In this document: piece after piece, positions 1 to 9,343 of the stretch
How the letters are laid out: each line of letters begins with the position of its first letter
Position numbering within the stretch: position 1 is the stretch's first letter
Assembly: GCA_018449715.1 (NCBI GenBank)
Contig: JAAVVA010000001.1
Location: 310,001-374,000, forward strand
DNA length: 64,000 nt
Direction: 5' to 3'
From: Acidobacteriaceae bacterium dw_441
Lineage (GTDB): Bacteria > Acidobacteriota > Terriglobia > Terriglobales > Acidobacteriaceae
Made by a program: the position numbers and the translations under genes
The notes under the pieces: generated by a model
The model's database searches: none
The model's input: the letters and a program-made list of their open reading frames with translations, nothing else
Told to the model about the DNA's origin: nothing

Positions 1-127
1 GCAGACGGGGGGATGGGGCAATTCTGGCCGGGAGCGCGGGAGGCCGCAAAAAAGAAGCGATGAATTTTGCGTGAAGCTAGTGACCGGGGCGGAAAGAGGA
101 CATCCAACGGGTAAAGAGGAGGCTGCG

Positions 128-427
128 ATGCCAAAGTTTGCGCTGTATGCTCCGTTGAAACCGAAGCCGGGAAAAGAGGCTGCCCTGGAGGAGTTCCTCA
201 GGCAGGGAGCCGAGATGGCTGCACAGGAAGAGGCGACCGTGACCTGGTATGCCCTGAACGAAGGAGAGGGACGGTACGCCATCTTCGACACCTTCGAAGA
301 TGAGGCGGGACGCGAGGCTCATCTGAACGGGCCGATTGCCAAGGCCCTGATGGCGAAGGCAGACGAGCTGTTGGATGCCCCGGTGCAGATCTACAAGCTG
401 GGCGTTCTTGCTACCAAGGCTGACTGA
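128..427 (+). CDS. ABM-domain (antibiotic biosynthesis monooxygenase-like) protein
   Basis: A 99-residue single-domain protein of the dimeric alpha+beta ABM fold, as in putative quinol monooxygenases. It opens with a short beta strand (FALYAPLKPKPG), has an amphipathic helix rich in Glu and Ala, then the TWYALNEGEGRYAIFDTF strand typical of the family, and ends with the usual helix and strand. The frame extends upstream to a GTG at 71. The ATG at 128 is preferred because AGAGGAGG sits about seven bases in front of it and the family rarely has the extra N-terminus. Soluble and cytoplasmic, with no signal peptide. It stands alone, followed by a strong inverted repeat. The family covers quinol oxidation and haem degradation as well as unknown roles, so no substrate can be named. 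Confidence 0.8.
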   Translation: MPKFALYAPLKPKPGKEAALEEFLRQGAEMAAQEEATVTWYALNEGEGRYAIFDTFEDEAGREAHLNGPIAKALMAKADELLDAPVQIYKLGVLATKAD

Positions 428-449
428 AATTTCTGGATTGTTGAAGTGT

Positions 450-492
450 GAGGGCGTTGGGTTCTTCCTATTGAGAGGAGCCCAACGCCCTC
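450..492 (+). terminator. Rho-independent-type hairpin after the ABM gene
   Basis: A perfect 12-bp inverted repeat (GAGGGCGTTGGG at 450-461 with CCCAACGCCCTC at 481-492) lies 22 bases past the stop. A T-rich stretch (CTTTTG, then TTTTTTC near 511) follows at some distance. The stem is convincing. The T tract is not directly adjacent, so termination efficiency is uncertain. Confidence 0.6.
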
Positions 493-574
493 ACCTTTTG
501 ACACTGCTTTTTTCGCTTGCTAGTTTGGCTGGGTTATCTCATTTCATAGCAGGCGTAAGAGAAGGAGCGGCAGC

Positions 575-1378
575 ATGGAGACAGGGCTGGGGGGCAGGAC
601 TGTACTGATTACAGGTGGAGCGAACGGCATCGGGCGCGCGACGGCGCTGGCCTTCGCGAAGGAGGGAGCGCATGTGGCGCTGCTCGACCATGATGCTGCG
701 GCTCTGGAAGAGGCCGCATCGCTGATACGGGAGCTTGGGGTGAAGGCCTTCACTGTGAAGGTCGACCTGAGCTACGCCGCAGGGGTGAGGATGGGGCTGG
801 ATGAGGCGCTCTCGAAGCTGGACGACGGGCTGGATGTACTGATCAACAACGTCGGGTATGGCGATCCGAAGCCGTTCGAGGAGATCACGGACGAGCAGTG
901 GGAGAAGACCTTTCAGATCAACTTTATGTCTGCCGTGCGGGTGACGCGCCACCTGCTTCCGGTGCTGCGGAAGAAGGAGAAGGCGGCGATTGTGAATAAC
1001 ACTTCGGACCTTGGGAGGCAGCCGGAGGCGGCTCCTGCGGACTATGGCGCGATGAAGTCGGCGCTACTTTCGCTGACCAAGAGTCTGGCACGTTCGGAGG
1101 CTCCGAAGATTCGGGTGAATGCAGTGGCTCCAGGGCCTATCTGGAGTACGTTCTGGTCGCGGCCCGGGGGATTTGCGGAGGGGCTTTCGTCGATCCACAA
1201 GATGCCTCCGCGACAGGCGGTGGATCACGAGATGAAGCTGCGGAAGCTGCCGCTGGAGCGGCTGGGGGAGCCGGAGGAGGTCGCCAGCATTATGGTGTTT
1301 CTGGCCAGCGACCTTGCCTCGTATGTCACGTCGTCGGTGTGGGGCGTGGACGGCGGGAGTATTCGTAGTTTGATTTAG
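575..1378 (+). CDS. SDR family NAD(P)-dependent oxidoreductase
   Basis: A 267-residue classical short-chain dehydrogenase. The Rossmann glycine motif TGGANGIG is at residues 13-20. NNVG (the usual NNAG, varied) is at 91-94. The catalytic Ser is near 144, and Tyr157-x3-Lys161 is in the sequence DYGAMK. An Asp at the end of beta-2 (LLDHD) suggests preference for NAD over NADP. The C-terminus has the family's proline-glycine loop and GVDGGS signature. The ATG at 575 has AAGGAG nine bases upstream. Cytoplasmic, with substrate unknown. No neighbour suggests a pathway, since the gene is bounded by a terminator on the left and a repeat-containing gap on the right. Confidence 0.9.
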   Translation: METGLGGRTVLITGGANGIGRATALAFAKEGAHVALLDHDAAALEEAASLIRELGVKAFTVKVDLSYAAGVRMGLDEALSKLDDGLDVLINNVGYGDPKPFEEITDEQWEKTFQINFMSAVRVTRHLLPVLRKKEKAAIVNNTSDLGRQPEAAPADYGAMKSALLSLTKSLARSEAPKIRVNAVAPGPIWSTFWSRPGGFAEGLSSIHKMPPRQAVDHEMKLRKLPLERLGEPEEVASIMVFLASDLASYVTSSVWGVDGGSIRSLI

Positions 1379-1381
1379 GAG

Positions 1382-1437
1382 TCCTGCAAAGAGAAGCAGA
1401 TTCCTCCGCTGCGCTGCGGAATGACAAGTTCTAAAAG
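1382..1437. repeat. Dispersed intergenic repeat, copy 1
   Basis: This stretch, beginning TCCTGCAAAG and containing a CCTCCGCTGCGCTGCGGA core, recurs almost base for base at 29144-29199. Both copies lie directly after a gene. The core has imperfect dyad symmetry (TCCGC..GCGGA), so it can fold into a hairpin. This looks like a REP-type or processed repeat rather than a coding feature. The rest of the gap to 1542 holds three loose copies of a GTGGCTRAAG motif (1441, 1463, 1502) and no gene. Confidence 0.65.
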
Positions 1438-1542
1438 TTTGTGGCTGAAGGAAGGTTCCCTCAGTGGTTGAAGCCGCTCGTCTACGGGAGAGTCTGAATG
1501 GAGTGGCTAAAGCCGCGCCCTCTTCAGGACCTGCTATGGCGT

Positions 1543-4404
1543 TTACTGTTCGGTGAAGGAGTCGTCGGACTCGGCTCCGGGGCGGGGCTTCCAGGCGATG
1601 CTGTAGTACTCGCCGCGAGAACGCGCCCAGGGATCGAAGGCGTTGACGACGTTGTCCAGCTCCGGGGCCAGTTCGGGGATGTTGCGCAGCAGAACGCGCT
1701 TCATCGGCGAGATGGGCTGGCGGTGGCCGTTGGGCGAGCCCTTCTCCATGCGGGCGGGGCCGGGGCCGTTGTTGTTCACCCAGTTGACGCCGAGGGTCGT
1801 GTAGAACTCCGGGCGGAAGGACGAGGTGAAGAAGCGGTCGCTGAAGAGGCGGCGCGAGGCGTTCAGGATGAAGACGACGAACTGCGTCTCGGAGATGGCG
1901 AAGCCATGCGGGCGGCGGTACTCGGCGAGGTAGCCGACGGTAGTGTCGACGTCTTCGACGTTATCGACGAGGGTGCGGTTGGGGTGGCCGAGGCAGTCGT
2001 TGATGGGGGAGCCGTCTTCGTTGACCTGTGCGTCGGTGATGACCTTCGAGGTGTCGCAGAGGTGCTGGCCGTAGACCTCGCGAAGGGTGCGGACGGCATC
2101 TTGTTGTTCGGCCTGCTCGGGGGAGCCGGGAGCGACGGCGGGGTCCATGAAGTCGTCGAAGCTGGTGAGCTGGCGCAGGCCGTACTGGCGGCGGAACTCG
2201 TTGAAGCGCGGGACGCCGTGTTCGCGGTCGCGGATGATGTCGAGCGCGACGACATCGATCTGCTGGGTGGGGCTTTCGAGGCGGCCCATCTTCAGGTTCT
2301 GAAGGAAGAGCGGGGAGTTGTGCAGGGTGAGCAGGCCGAGGCGCTGGCGTCCTAGGGTGAGTCCCCAGTTGGCGAGCCCTTCGGTCTGGGTGAAGGAGGT
2401 GGCCTTGCCCTGGAAGGTCTCGACGACCGGGATGCGTTTGGCGATCTTGTTGGGATCGGCGCTGAGGTCGCGGTATTCGAGCAGGTCGGGGATGAGCTGG
2501 TGCAGGCGGTAGACCGAGACGAACTCCTCGGGGAAGTTGAAGGGAGAGCCGAAGTGGTTGACGCCTCCGTTGGTGTACTTCGCCTGGGTGATGTCGTAGC
2601 CGTTGACCCTGCTGCCGAGGCCGAAGATGCCGGGGCCGGAGGCGAAGACGGAGTACCAGTCGGTGGCCTTGGAGGCGTTGTGGGATGTGCCGTAGTTTTT
2701 GACGATGACGTTGCTGAGTGCCTTGGTGAGCAGCGGGCTGCTGGTGCCGAGTAGGCCGTTCCAGTTGCCGTTCATGCCGAGGTAGAGCGGCTCGTCGTAG
2801 AGAAGCTGCGGGGTCCACTCGGTGGTGTGGATCTTGGCGATCTCGGCGGCGACGACGAGGCGGGCGATCTCGAAGAGCTGGTCGGGGGTGACGTCTTTGT
2901 AGCGGATGATCTGCGTGGGATGCGATGGATCGCGGAGGCCGGAGTCGGCGTTGGGAGTCTGCGCGGCGATGCGGCGGAACTCGGCGATGAAGGAGTTGTG
3001 CTCGCGGGCAAAGAGGTTGTGGAGGAAGCTGAGGCCGACGGTCCAGTTGTCGGGGAAGCCTGAGGCCTCCTGCCCGGCCCACTCGGGGTTGATGGGGTCG
3101 CCTGCGGCGAAGACGGGGAGATAGCCGGGGCCGGACTGGGCTGTGGACTGGCCTGCGGGAGCGGTGAGGAGGAGCTTCGCCGGGTCGGCGGGGTCGCGCT
3201 TGACGCGGAGTCGCGAGCGGTCGTCGAAGCCGTAGAGCTGCGAGGCGTCCCACCATGCGGTGTTGGTGTTGGCCATGGTCTTCGGGGCGCGGGTGAGATG
3301 GGGGTGTCCGTTGGCGGTGAAGGTGTCGGGGGCAGAGTCCTGCGCGACGTAGCCCTTGTCGATGCGGTCGTCGGGACGGCAGCCGAGCCGGGCGATCTCT
3401 TCGGGGGTGAGCGGCTGGGGAACGCCGTTGACGAGTTTGCTCTCGCAGCCCACCTTCATGTACTCGGACTGGTTGTGGCCCTCTTCGAGGTGCGAGAACC
3501 AGTCGTGGGTCATGAACTGAATCCAGTAGGCGGCGAGCACGTTGAAGAAGGGAGCCTTCTTGTAGTCGCAGTGGGAGTCCTTCGAGTCGTCGGCGAGGCC
3601 ATAGCCCTCGCGGCACTTGTCGGAGCTGGACTGGAGGCGGGTGAGTAGGCGGCGGCTGATGACCTGCGGGTCTGGTTGCAGAAGGGAGAGGCGGCTGCCG
3701 TGGCGGTTGCGGGTGAGGTCGTTGAGGCCAGCGTCGGGGAAGGAGGTTTCGAACTCGACGTTGCGGGCGAAGAGCATACCGGAGGAGCCCATCGCAGGGT
3801 TGAGGAGGTCGTTGCAGATGCCGGGGACGGTGCGCCAGCGGATGAGGTCGCCCTTGCACTCCTGCGCTCCGGCTCCGCCGATGGCGGCGTAAAAGGGGCT
3901 GGTGGAGGGAAGGCGCATCTCGGGCCAGGTCTTGAGCGCGCTGCCGGGGACTCCGTCGCGTCCCTGCACGAACTGCGAGTAGGTGCCGGAGTTTTCGAAG
4001 AGGTTGAAGTGAATCAGCTCGACGCGTTGCAGCTCGAGGTCGAGGAGGGCTCCGGCGACGCCGCGATCGGCGGGGAGCTTGGTCGAGAGAAAGCCTTTGG
4101 GAAGCGAGGACATGTCGCCGGTGCCCCAGTAGCTGCTCCAGTCGACCCACGGGGTTCCGCGGAACTGGAGGGCCTGCTCACCGCCGCGGCAGAGGGCCAT
4201 CGCCTCGGTGACCTTGCCTTGAAAGCGCTGGGCGCGGTCGTCGGGAATCTTGAGCAGGCGAAGCTGGTCGACGACGTTGCGGGCGCAGGCGAGGAGAGCT
4301 TTGGCCTCTTCGCGTTTGCCGGAGGTGGCGGACTGGGTCGTGTTCTGGGCCGCAAGAAAAGAGGTTGCGGAGAAGAGGAGGAGGAATGCGATTCGAGATG
4401 TCAT
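1543..4404 (-). CDS. Secreted animal-type haem peroxidase family protein
   Basis: A 953-residue protein with a clear Sec signal peptide (MTSRIAFLLLFSATSFLAAQ), which fixes the start at 4404 even though the frame stays open to 4905. The body carries the landmarks of the animal haem peroxidase / prostaglandin synthase superfamily. These are a distal-His motif QFMTHDWF (His about residue 300), a WWDASQLYG motif, FLHNLFAREHN, a proximal-His helix YRLHQLIPD (His about 635), and DIIRDREHGVPRFNEFR near the C-terminus. Members oxidise halides, phenols or fatty acids using H2O2 or O2, and which applies here cannot be told. It is probably periplasmic or extracellular. The gene is monocistronic and convergent with the SDR gene. 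The long N-terminal region (residues 20-250) before the first haem motif is not recognised. Confidence 0.88.
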   Translation of the reverse strand: MTSRIAFLLLFSATSFLAAQNTTQSATSGKREEAKALLACARNVVDQLRLLKIPDDRAQRFQGKVTEAMALCRGGEQALQFRGTPWVDWSSYWGTGDMSSLPKGFLSTKLPADRGVAGALLDLELQRVELIHFNLFENSGTYSQFVQGRDGVPGSALKTWPEMRLPSTSPFYAAIGGAGAQECKGDLIRWRTVPGICNDLLNPAMGSSGMLFARNVEFETSFPDAGLNDLTRNRHGSRLSLLQPDPQVISRRLLTRLQSSSDKCREGYGLADDSKDSHCDYKKAPFFNVLAAYWIQFMTHDWFSHLEEGHNQSEYMKVGCESKLVNGVPQPLTPEEIARLGCRPDDRIDKGYVAQDSAPDTFTANGHPHLTRAPKTMANTNTAWWDASQLYGFDDRSRLRVKRDPADPAKLLLTAPAGQSTAQSGPGYLPVFAAGDPINPEWAGQEASGFPDNWTVGLSFLHNLFAREHNSFIAEFRRIAAQTPNADSGLRDPSHPTQIIRYKDVTPDQLFEIARLVVAAEIAKIHTTEWTPQLLYDEPLYLGMNGNWNGLLGTSSPLLTKALSNVIVKNYGTSHNASKATDWYSVFASGPGIFGLGSRVNGYDITQAKYTNGGVNHFGSPFNFPEEFVSVYRLHQLIPDLLEYRDLSADPNKIAKRIPVVETFQGKATSFTQTEGLANWGLTLGRQRLGLLTLHNSPLFLQNLKMGRLESPTQQIDVVALDIIRDREHGVPRFNEFRRQYGLRQLTSFDDFMDPAVAPGSPEQAEQQDAVRTLREVYGQHLCDTSKVITDAQVNEDGSPINDCLGHPNRTLVDNVEDVDTTVGYLAEYRRPHGFAISETQFVVFILNASRRLFSDRFFTSSFRPEFYTTLGVNWVNNNGPGPARMEKGSPNGHRQPISPMKRVLLRNIPELAPELDNVVNAFDPWARSRGEYYSIAWKPRPGAESDDSFTEQ

Positions 4405-4544
4405 ATAAGGTCGCTCCCGTCGTAATGCAGAAGGGATGAGGCACAGCGATGTACTGGGAAACCGGGGCCGGGACCTGAGGAGTGGCGGAATGGTAGCACC
4501 TGGGGAAGGTGCGGGCAAGAATTGTCTGAGGGAAGACTGGCGTG

Positions 4545-5420
4545 TCAGGCCGGTTGCAGGGTGTGGAGGGTGATCTCCGGCGGGCAGTCGAAGCGGAAGG
4601 GAAGGCCGACGGCCCCGAGCCCTCGGTTGACGTAGAGCTGCATTCCATTGAGACGGAAGTTGCCCATCACATACTTTGCTCCGAGGGGAGGCAGGATGAG
4701 AGGGCCGTAAAAGGGAACGCGCACCTGTCCGCCGTGCGAGTGGCCGGAGAGCATGAGGTCGACGGTGTTGCCGCGTGGATGCTTGATGACGGTGTCGGCT
4801 GGATCGGGTTCGTGGAACATGAGCAGGACAGGGCCGTCGGGGTTCTTCGGGAGCGCGAGGTCGAGGTCGGGCCGACGGGTTGCGTCGTCGGCACCGCAGA
4901 GCCACAGGCGGGAGTCGCCGCGCTCGATGGGGACGTATTCGTTGACCAGGACGGGGATGCGGTATTGCCGCAGCGCTCCGATGACCAGCGGGGCGCTGAC
5001 GGCGACGTCATGGTTGCCGAGGACACTGTAGATATGGGGGGCTTTGAGCTGGCTGAGAATCTCGCCGCAGCGGTGGGCGGCATGATTGCTGGCGATGAAG
5101 GTGAGCGAGCCGCGGGTGATGAAGTCGCCGGTGACGAGAACGAGGTCGGGAGCGAGCTGGTTGATGCGGTGAACGATGTACTGCAGGAAGAGAGGCTCGG
5201 TGAACTCGTCCAGGTGAATGTCGGAGATCTGGGCGATGCGGAAGCCGTGGAAGGGGCCGGGCAGATTATTGATGGGAACGGTGTTGTGGACGACATCGAC
5301 CTCGTGCCGGGAAATCTCACTGGCATAAAAGGCGAGTCCAGCTGCGGCGAGGCCGGAGCCGAGGATGAATCTGCGGCGGGTAAGAAGAGGTGATCGAGTA
5401 CCGTCTAGAGCAACAGACAT
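4545..5420 (-). CDS. Tat-exported calcineurin-like phosphoesterase (YkuE-like)
   Basis: A 291-residue metallophosphoesterase with a twin-arginine leader (LTRRRFILGSG plus a hydrophobic stretch), so probably exported folded. The metal-binding motifs are complete: SDIHLD, GDFITRG, GNHD and, near the C-terminus, GHSHGGQ. The GHSHGGQ form and overall length match the YkuE / UDP-2,3-diacylglucosamine-hydrolase-like branch. The actual substrate is unknown. The ATG at 5420 starts 73 bases from the divergent peptidase gene at 5494, so the two share a small promoter region. No strong ribosome site is visible before this start. Confidence 0.85.
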   Translation of the reverse strand: MSVALDGTRSPLLTRRRFILGSGLAAAGLAFYASEISRHEVDVVHNTVPINNLPGPFHGFRIAQISDIHLDEFTEPLFLQYIVHRINQLAPDLVLVTGDFITRGSLTFIASNHAAHRCGEILSQLKAPHIYSVLGNHDVAVSAPLVIGALRQYRIPVLVNEYVPIERGDSRLWLCGADDATRRPDLDLALPKNPDGPVLLMFHEPDPADTVIKHPRGNTVDLMLSGHSHGGQVRVPFYGPLILPPLGAKYVMGNFRLNGMQLYVNRGLGAVGLPFRFDCPPEITLHTLQPA

Positions 5421-5493
5421 AGTTCATGATAACGGGTGGAATGAGGGGAAGAGTTTTCCGCGAACGAGCCGCCGATTGAGTAGAATCAAAAGG

Positions 5494-6579
5494 ATGAACT
5501 ATCGAGCGCGAAAGAGCCGGGCCGCCCGTGCGGCAAAGACCGCAGGCGTGGACGGGCTGCTGGTGACGCATCTTCCGGATGTCCGCTATCTCTCTGGTTT
5601 TACAGGGTCAAACGCGGCGCTGGTGCTGGTGGGAGGCAGGTCGGTTCTGTTCACCGACGGACGCTATACCGCGCAGGCGAAGGAAGAAGCCGCCGGGACG
5701 AAGGTCGTGATCGCGCCGAAGCCCGCCGTAACCGCTGCCTGCGAGTGGCTGGCCGAGGCCGGGGTAAAGCGCTGCGGCTTCGACGCCACGCAGACGACGG
5801 TGTCCTCGTTCGAAGCGATGCGCAAGGCCGTTCCGGCGAAGGTGCGACGCGGAATGTTTGTCGCGGTCGAGCCGCTGGTCGCGGCTTTGCGACAGGTGAA
5901 GGACGCCGACGAGATTGAGAGGATTCGTGCCGCGGCGACGCTGGGCTGCCAGCTGTTCGACGAGGCGCTGGGGTACCTGCGGCCCGGAATGACGGAGCTG
6001 GAGGTAGCGGCGACGCTGGAGCACTCGGCACGGAAGGCTGGGGCGGAGGCGATGTCGTTCGAGACGATCGTGGCCAGCGGGGAGCGCAGCGCGCTTCCGC
6101 ACGGTCGGGCCAGCCTGGCGAAGCTGCCGAAGCGGGGCTTTGTCACCATGGACTTCGGCGTGGTGCTGGACGGCTACATGAGCGATATGACCCGAACGGT
6201 CCACCTGGGGAAGTCCTCCCCGGAGGAGCGGGACGTGTATGATGCGGTTCTGGAAGCACAGGAGGCGGCGGTTCTGGCCGTCGCTCCCGGCGTGTCCGCG
6301 GGCGAGGTCGATGAGGCGGCGCGGAGTGTGCTTCGCAGGGTAGAGCTCGACAAGTGGTTTACCCACTCGACCGGCCACGGCGTAGGACTGGAGATTCACG
6401 AAGGCCCGAGGCTGGCGGCGAAACAGACGCAGAGGCTTGAGCCGGGAATGGTGATTACGATTGAGCCGGGGGTGTACATGCCCGGAAGCTTCGGTCTGCG
6501 GATCGAGGACATGGTTCTGGTAACGGCCAAGGGACATGAAGTCCTGACGCCGAGTGTAAAGGCGTGGATCGAGCTGTAA
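5494..6579 (+). CDS. M24 family Xaa-Pro aminopeptidase/dipeptidase
   Basis: A 361-residue cytoplasmic metallopeptidase of the pita-bread fold. The N-terminal creatinase-like domain (LLVTHLPDVRYLSGFTGSN) is followed by the catalytic domain. All five metal-ligand segments are visible: MDFGVVLDGY and SDMTRT (two Asp), STGHGVGLEIHE (His), ITIEPG (Glu) and LRIEDMV (Glu). It removes N-terminal residues before proline or splits Xaa-Pro dipeptides. The frame is open from 5365, but ATG 5494, with AAAAGG just upstream, gives the family's normal N-terminus. accB starts 38 bases after its stop, so the two are probably cotranscribed. This pepQ-accB-accC order is common in bacteria. Confidence 0.9.
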   Translation: MNYRARKSRAARAAKTAGVDGLLVTHLPDVRYLSGFTGSNAALVLVGGRSVLFTDGRYTAQAKEEAAGTKVVIAPKPAVTAACEWLAEAGVKRCGFDATQTTVSSFEAMRKAVPAKVRRGMFVAVEPLVAALRQVKDADEIERIRAAATLGCQLFDEALGYLRPGMTELEVAATLEHSARKAGAEAMSFETIVASGERSALPHGRASLAKLPKRGFVTMDFGVVLDGYMSDMTRTVHLGKSSPEERDVYDAVLEAQEAAVLAVAPGVSAGEVDEAARSVLRRVELDKWFTHSTGHGVGLEIHEGPRLAAKQTQRLEPGMVITIEPGVYMPGSFGLRIEDMVLVTAKGHEVLTPSVKAWIEL

Positions 6580-6617
6580 AACAAGAGAGAGTGCCGCAAA
6601 CAGGCACAGGAGAGATG

Positions 6618-7118
6618 ATGGACGGTACAAAGATGCAAGAGCTGCGCGAGCTGGTCGAATTCCTGAAGGCGAATGAGATCGCCGAGTTCGACATGGAACA
6701 GGCGGACCTGAAGGTCCGGATCAAGTTCGCGGGCGAGCCCGCCCCGGCTGCCGCGGGGATCGACCTGTCGCAGTTGAGCCGCCTGATGGCTTCGGCTCCG
6801 GCTGCTGCTGCCCCTGCGGCGGTTGCCGCTGCGCCTGCGTCCGCTGCTCCGGCCGCCGCCGCGCCCGTCGAAGAGAAGCTGCACGAGGTGAAGTCGCCCA
6901 TCGTGGGAACCTTCTACGAGTCGCCTGCGCCGGGAGCGCCGCCGTTCGTTCAGGTTGGCGACCAGGTCGAAGTGGGACAGGTGCTCTGCATCGTCGAGGC
7001 GATGAAGCTGATGAACGAGATTGAGTCCGACGTTGCCGGCGAGGTCGTTCGCCGCATCACCAACAGCGGACAGCCGGTCGAGTACGGCCAGCCGCTGTTC
7101 GCCATCCGCGCGCGGTAA
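6618..7118 (+). CDS. accB: Biotin carboxyl carrier protein of acetyl-CoA carboxylase
   Basis: A 166-residue AccB. It has a short N-terminal helical part (MQELRELVEFLKANEIAEF), an Ala/Pro-rich linker (about residues 50-85), and a C-terminal biotinyl domain with the EAMKLMNEI motif. Lys130 is the biotinylated residue. The protein shuttles carboxyl groups between AccC and the carboxyltransferase in the first step of fatty-acid synthesis. ATG codons occur at 6615 and 6618. AGGAG at 6608-6612 is better spaced for 6618. accC follows after 87 bases, the standard pairing. Confidence 0.95.
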   Translation: MDGTKMQELRELVEFLKANEIAEFDMEQADLKVRIKFAGEPAPAAAGIDLSQLSRLMASAPAAAAPAAVAAAPASAAPAAAAPVEEKLHEVKSPIVGTFYESPAPGAPPFVQVGDQVEVGQVLCIVEAMKLMNEIESDVAGEVVRRITNSGQPVEYGQPLFAIRAR

Positions 7119-7205
7119 GTTTCTTCAGCGGCTGACGCCGCAAAATGTGATTGGACAAGGACGGACGGGTGGAAGCCCGTACTCTTCAAGAAGGTTTCGG
7201 TATTT

Positions 7206-8582
7206 ATGTTTCGTAAGGTACTGATTGCAAATCGTGGGGAGATCGCGCTGCGCGTGATCAGCGCCTGCAAGGAGCTGGGCATCCGCACGGTTGCGGTGTA
7301 TAGCGAGCCCGACCGTAACTCGCTGCATGTGAAGTTTGCGGATGAAGCCATCTGCATCGGGCCAGCGCGCTCGGCGGAGAGCTACCTGAATGTTCCGGCG
7401 GTGATTTCTGCTGCAGAGATCGCGGACGTGGACGCGATTCACCCCGGCTATGGCCTGTTGAGCGAGAACGCGAACTTCGCGGAGGTGTGCCGCGCCTCGA
7501 ACATCAAGTTCATTGGGCCCCCGCCCGAGGTCACGCGCATGATGGGCGAGAAGTCCACGGCGCGACAGACGATGAAGAAGGCGAAGGTGCCGATTCTTCC
7601 CGGTTCCGACGGCGTGATCGCCAGTGCGGACGAGGCGCTGGAGTGGGCGAAGAGTGTCGGCTACCCGGTCATCCTGAAGGCTGTCGCGGGCGGTGGCGGG
7701 CGCGGAATGCGTATCTGCCGCAGCGCCCAGGAGCTTCCTGCTCTGTACAACCAGGCCTCGACCGAGGCGGCGAACGCCTTCGGCAACGGCGACCTCTACA
7801 TGGAGAAGTTCATCGAGCGTCCGCGCCACATCGAGTTTCAGGTGCTGGCCGACGAGCACGGCAACGTGATGAGCCTGGGCGAGCGCGAGTGCTCGATTCA
7901 GCGGCGTCACCAGAAGCTGATCGAGGAGGCTCCGAGCCTTCAGATCACGCCGAAGCTGCGCGAGGAGCTGGGCAAGACGATCCGCAAGTCGCTTGAGAAC
8001 ATCGGCTACTGGAACGCCGGAACCATCGAGTTCCTGATGGACGAGGACGGCAAGATCTACTTCATCGAGATGAATACGCGCATCCAGGTGGAGCACTGCG
8101 TCACCGAGATGGTGACGGGGATCGATCTGGTGAAGGCGCAGCTTCGGATTGCGGCGGGCGAGAAGCTCGGCTCGATCGTGACGGGGCCGGTTGAGATTCG
8201 CGGTCACGCGATCGAGTGCCGCATCAACGCCGAGCATCCGGAGAAGTTCACGCCGAGCGCGGGAAAGATCACGGCCTTCAACGTACCCGGCGGCAACGGC
8301 GTGCGCGTGGATACGGCGCAGTATGCCGAGGGCGTGGTTCCGCCGTACTACGACTCGATGATTGCCAAGCTGATCTGCCACGGCAAGGACCGCGAAGAGG
8401 CGATGAACAAGATGCAGCGCGCTCTGAGCCAGTTTGTCGTGCAGGGAATCCATACGACGATTCCGCTGCACCAGCGCATCTTCGCAGACGAAGAATTCCG
8501 CTCGGGTCAGTTCGACACGAAGTTCATGGAGCGGTTCCTTGAGCGGGATAAGGAAGCTCGCGAGAAGGAAGCGCGGGGTTAG
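7206..8582 (+). CDS. accC: Biotin carboxylase subunit of acetyl-CoA carboxylase
   Basis: A 458-residue ATP-grasp enzyme that carboxylates the biotin on AccB using ATP and bicarbonate. The N-terminus [16 protein letters not shown] is diagnostic. The glycine-rich ATP lid (AGGGGRGM) and the active-site segment [15 protein letters not shown] are intact, and the length is normal for AccC. ATG 7206 follows AAGAAGG. It lies downstream of accB and 23 bases before thiE, so this is a lipid-synthesis operon extended by a thiamine gene. Confidence 0.97.
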   Translation: MFRKVLIANRGEIALRVISACKELGIRTVAVYSEPDRNSLHVKFADEAICIGPARSAESYLNVPAVISAAEIADVDAIHPGYGLLSENANFAEVCRASNIKFIGPPPEVTRMMGEKSTARQTMKKAKVPILPGSDGVIASADEALEWAKSVGYPVILKAVAGGGGRGMRICRSAQELPALYNQASTEAANAFGNGDLYMEKFIERPRHIEFQVLADEHGNVMSLGERECSIQRRHQKLIEEAPSLQITPKLREELGKTIRKSLENIGYWNAGTIEFLMDEDGKIYFIEMNTRIQVEHCVTEMVTGIDLVKAQLRIAAGEKLGSIVTGPVEIRGHAIECRINAEHPEKFTPSAGKITAFNVPGGNGVRVDTAQYAEGVVPPYYDSMIAKLICHGKDREEAMNKMQRALSQFVVQGIHTTIPLHQRIFADEEFRSGQFDTKFMERFLERDKEAREKEARG

Positions 8583-8605
8583 TCTTCGCGAACCTGAAGG
8601 TCACG

Positions 8606-9271
8606 GTGGAACAGGAATCATCTAACAAACTGCGACTGCCTCGTCTCTACACCATTGCGGATGCGGAGACGCTGGCGGCTCGCGGCGTCGCGCTCGACCG
8701 CTTTGCGCGGGAGTTGCGCGAGGCGGGCGTTTCGCTGGTGCAGTATCGCGACAAGCTCGGTTCGGAAGACGAGATTCTTCGCAACGCGGGGACGATTGCT
8801 TCGATGTTTGAGGGCAGCGGAGCCGTGCTGGTGATGAACGATTCTCCTGTGCTGGCTCTGCGAGCCGGGTGGAACGCTGTGCATGTTGGCCAGGAAGATG
8901 CCGCTGTCGCCGAGGCGCGGCGGGAGCTTTCGCAGGGCGTGATCATTGGGTGTTCCACTCACAGGGACGAGCAGGTGATTGCAGCCGACGCTGTGGGCGC
9001 GGACTACATTGCCATCGGGCCGGTTTTCAGCACTGCCACGAAGAAGAACGCTTCTCCGGTGGTGGGGCTGGAGGGCATGCGTCGGGCTCGTGCTCTGACT
9101 CGCCGCCCTCTGGTGGCGATTGGGGGCATCACGGCGCAGAACGCGGCCAGCGTGATCGAGGCCGGAGCCGATACGGTAGCTGTGATCGGGGCGTTGCTGC
9201 GGCCGGGCATCTCGACTGCAGCGCTGGTTCGGGAGTTTCTTGAGGCCATGCCGCCTGCAGTCGGAGCGTGA
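8606..9271 (+). CDS. thiE: Thiamine-phosphate synthase
   Basis: A 221-residue TIM-barrel enzyme joining the pyrimidine pyrophosphate and thiazole phosphate to make thiamine phosphate. ThiE signatures are all present: VMND, HVGQED, GCSTH, IGPVFSTATK and AIGGIT near the C-terminal phosphate site. The start is the GTG at 8606, with AAGG five bases upstream. No in-frame ATG gives the family's N-terminus. It is cotranscribed with accC (23-base gap). No TPP riboswitch is seen in front of it, so its regulation here appears to follow the acc genes. Confidence 0.9.
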   Translation: MEQESSNKLRLPRLYTIADAETLAARGVALDRFARELREAGVSLVQYRDKLGSEDEILRNAGTIASMFEGSGAVLVMNDSPVLALRAGWNAVHVGQEDAAVAEARRELSQGVIIGCSTHRDEQVIAADAVGADYIAIGPVFSTATKKNASPVVGLEGMRRARALTRRPLVAIGGITAQNAASVIEAGADTVAVIGALLRPGISTAALVREFLEAMPPAVGA

Positions 9272-9343
9272 TTTCTTCAACCGCAACAGCGGTTTGCTAT
9301 GCTTCGACAGAAGTTCAAACGAGAGAGCGCGGAGAAAGAGAGC

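Noticed and set aside
1498..2355. Plus-strand open frame of 285 codons opposite the peroxidase gene
   Set aside because: It is antisense to a gene with clear haem peroxidase motifs and has low-complexity Val/Gly/Glu content, an artefact of GC-rich codon usage. The same holds for the 729-codon frame at 1961-4150.
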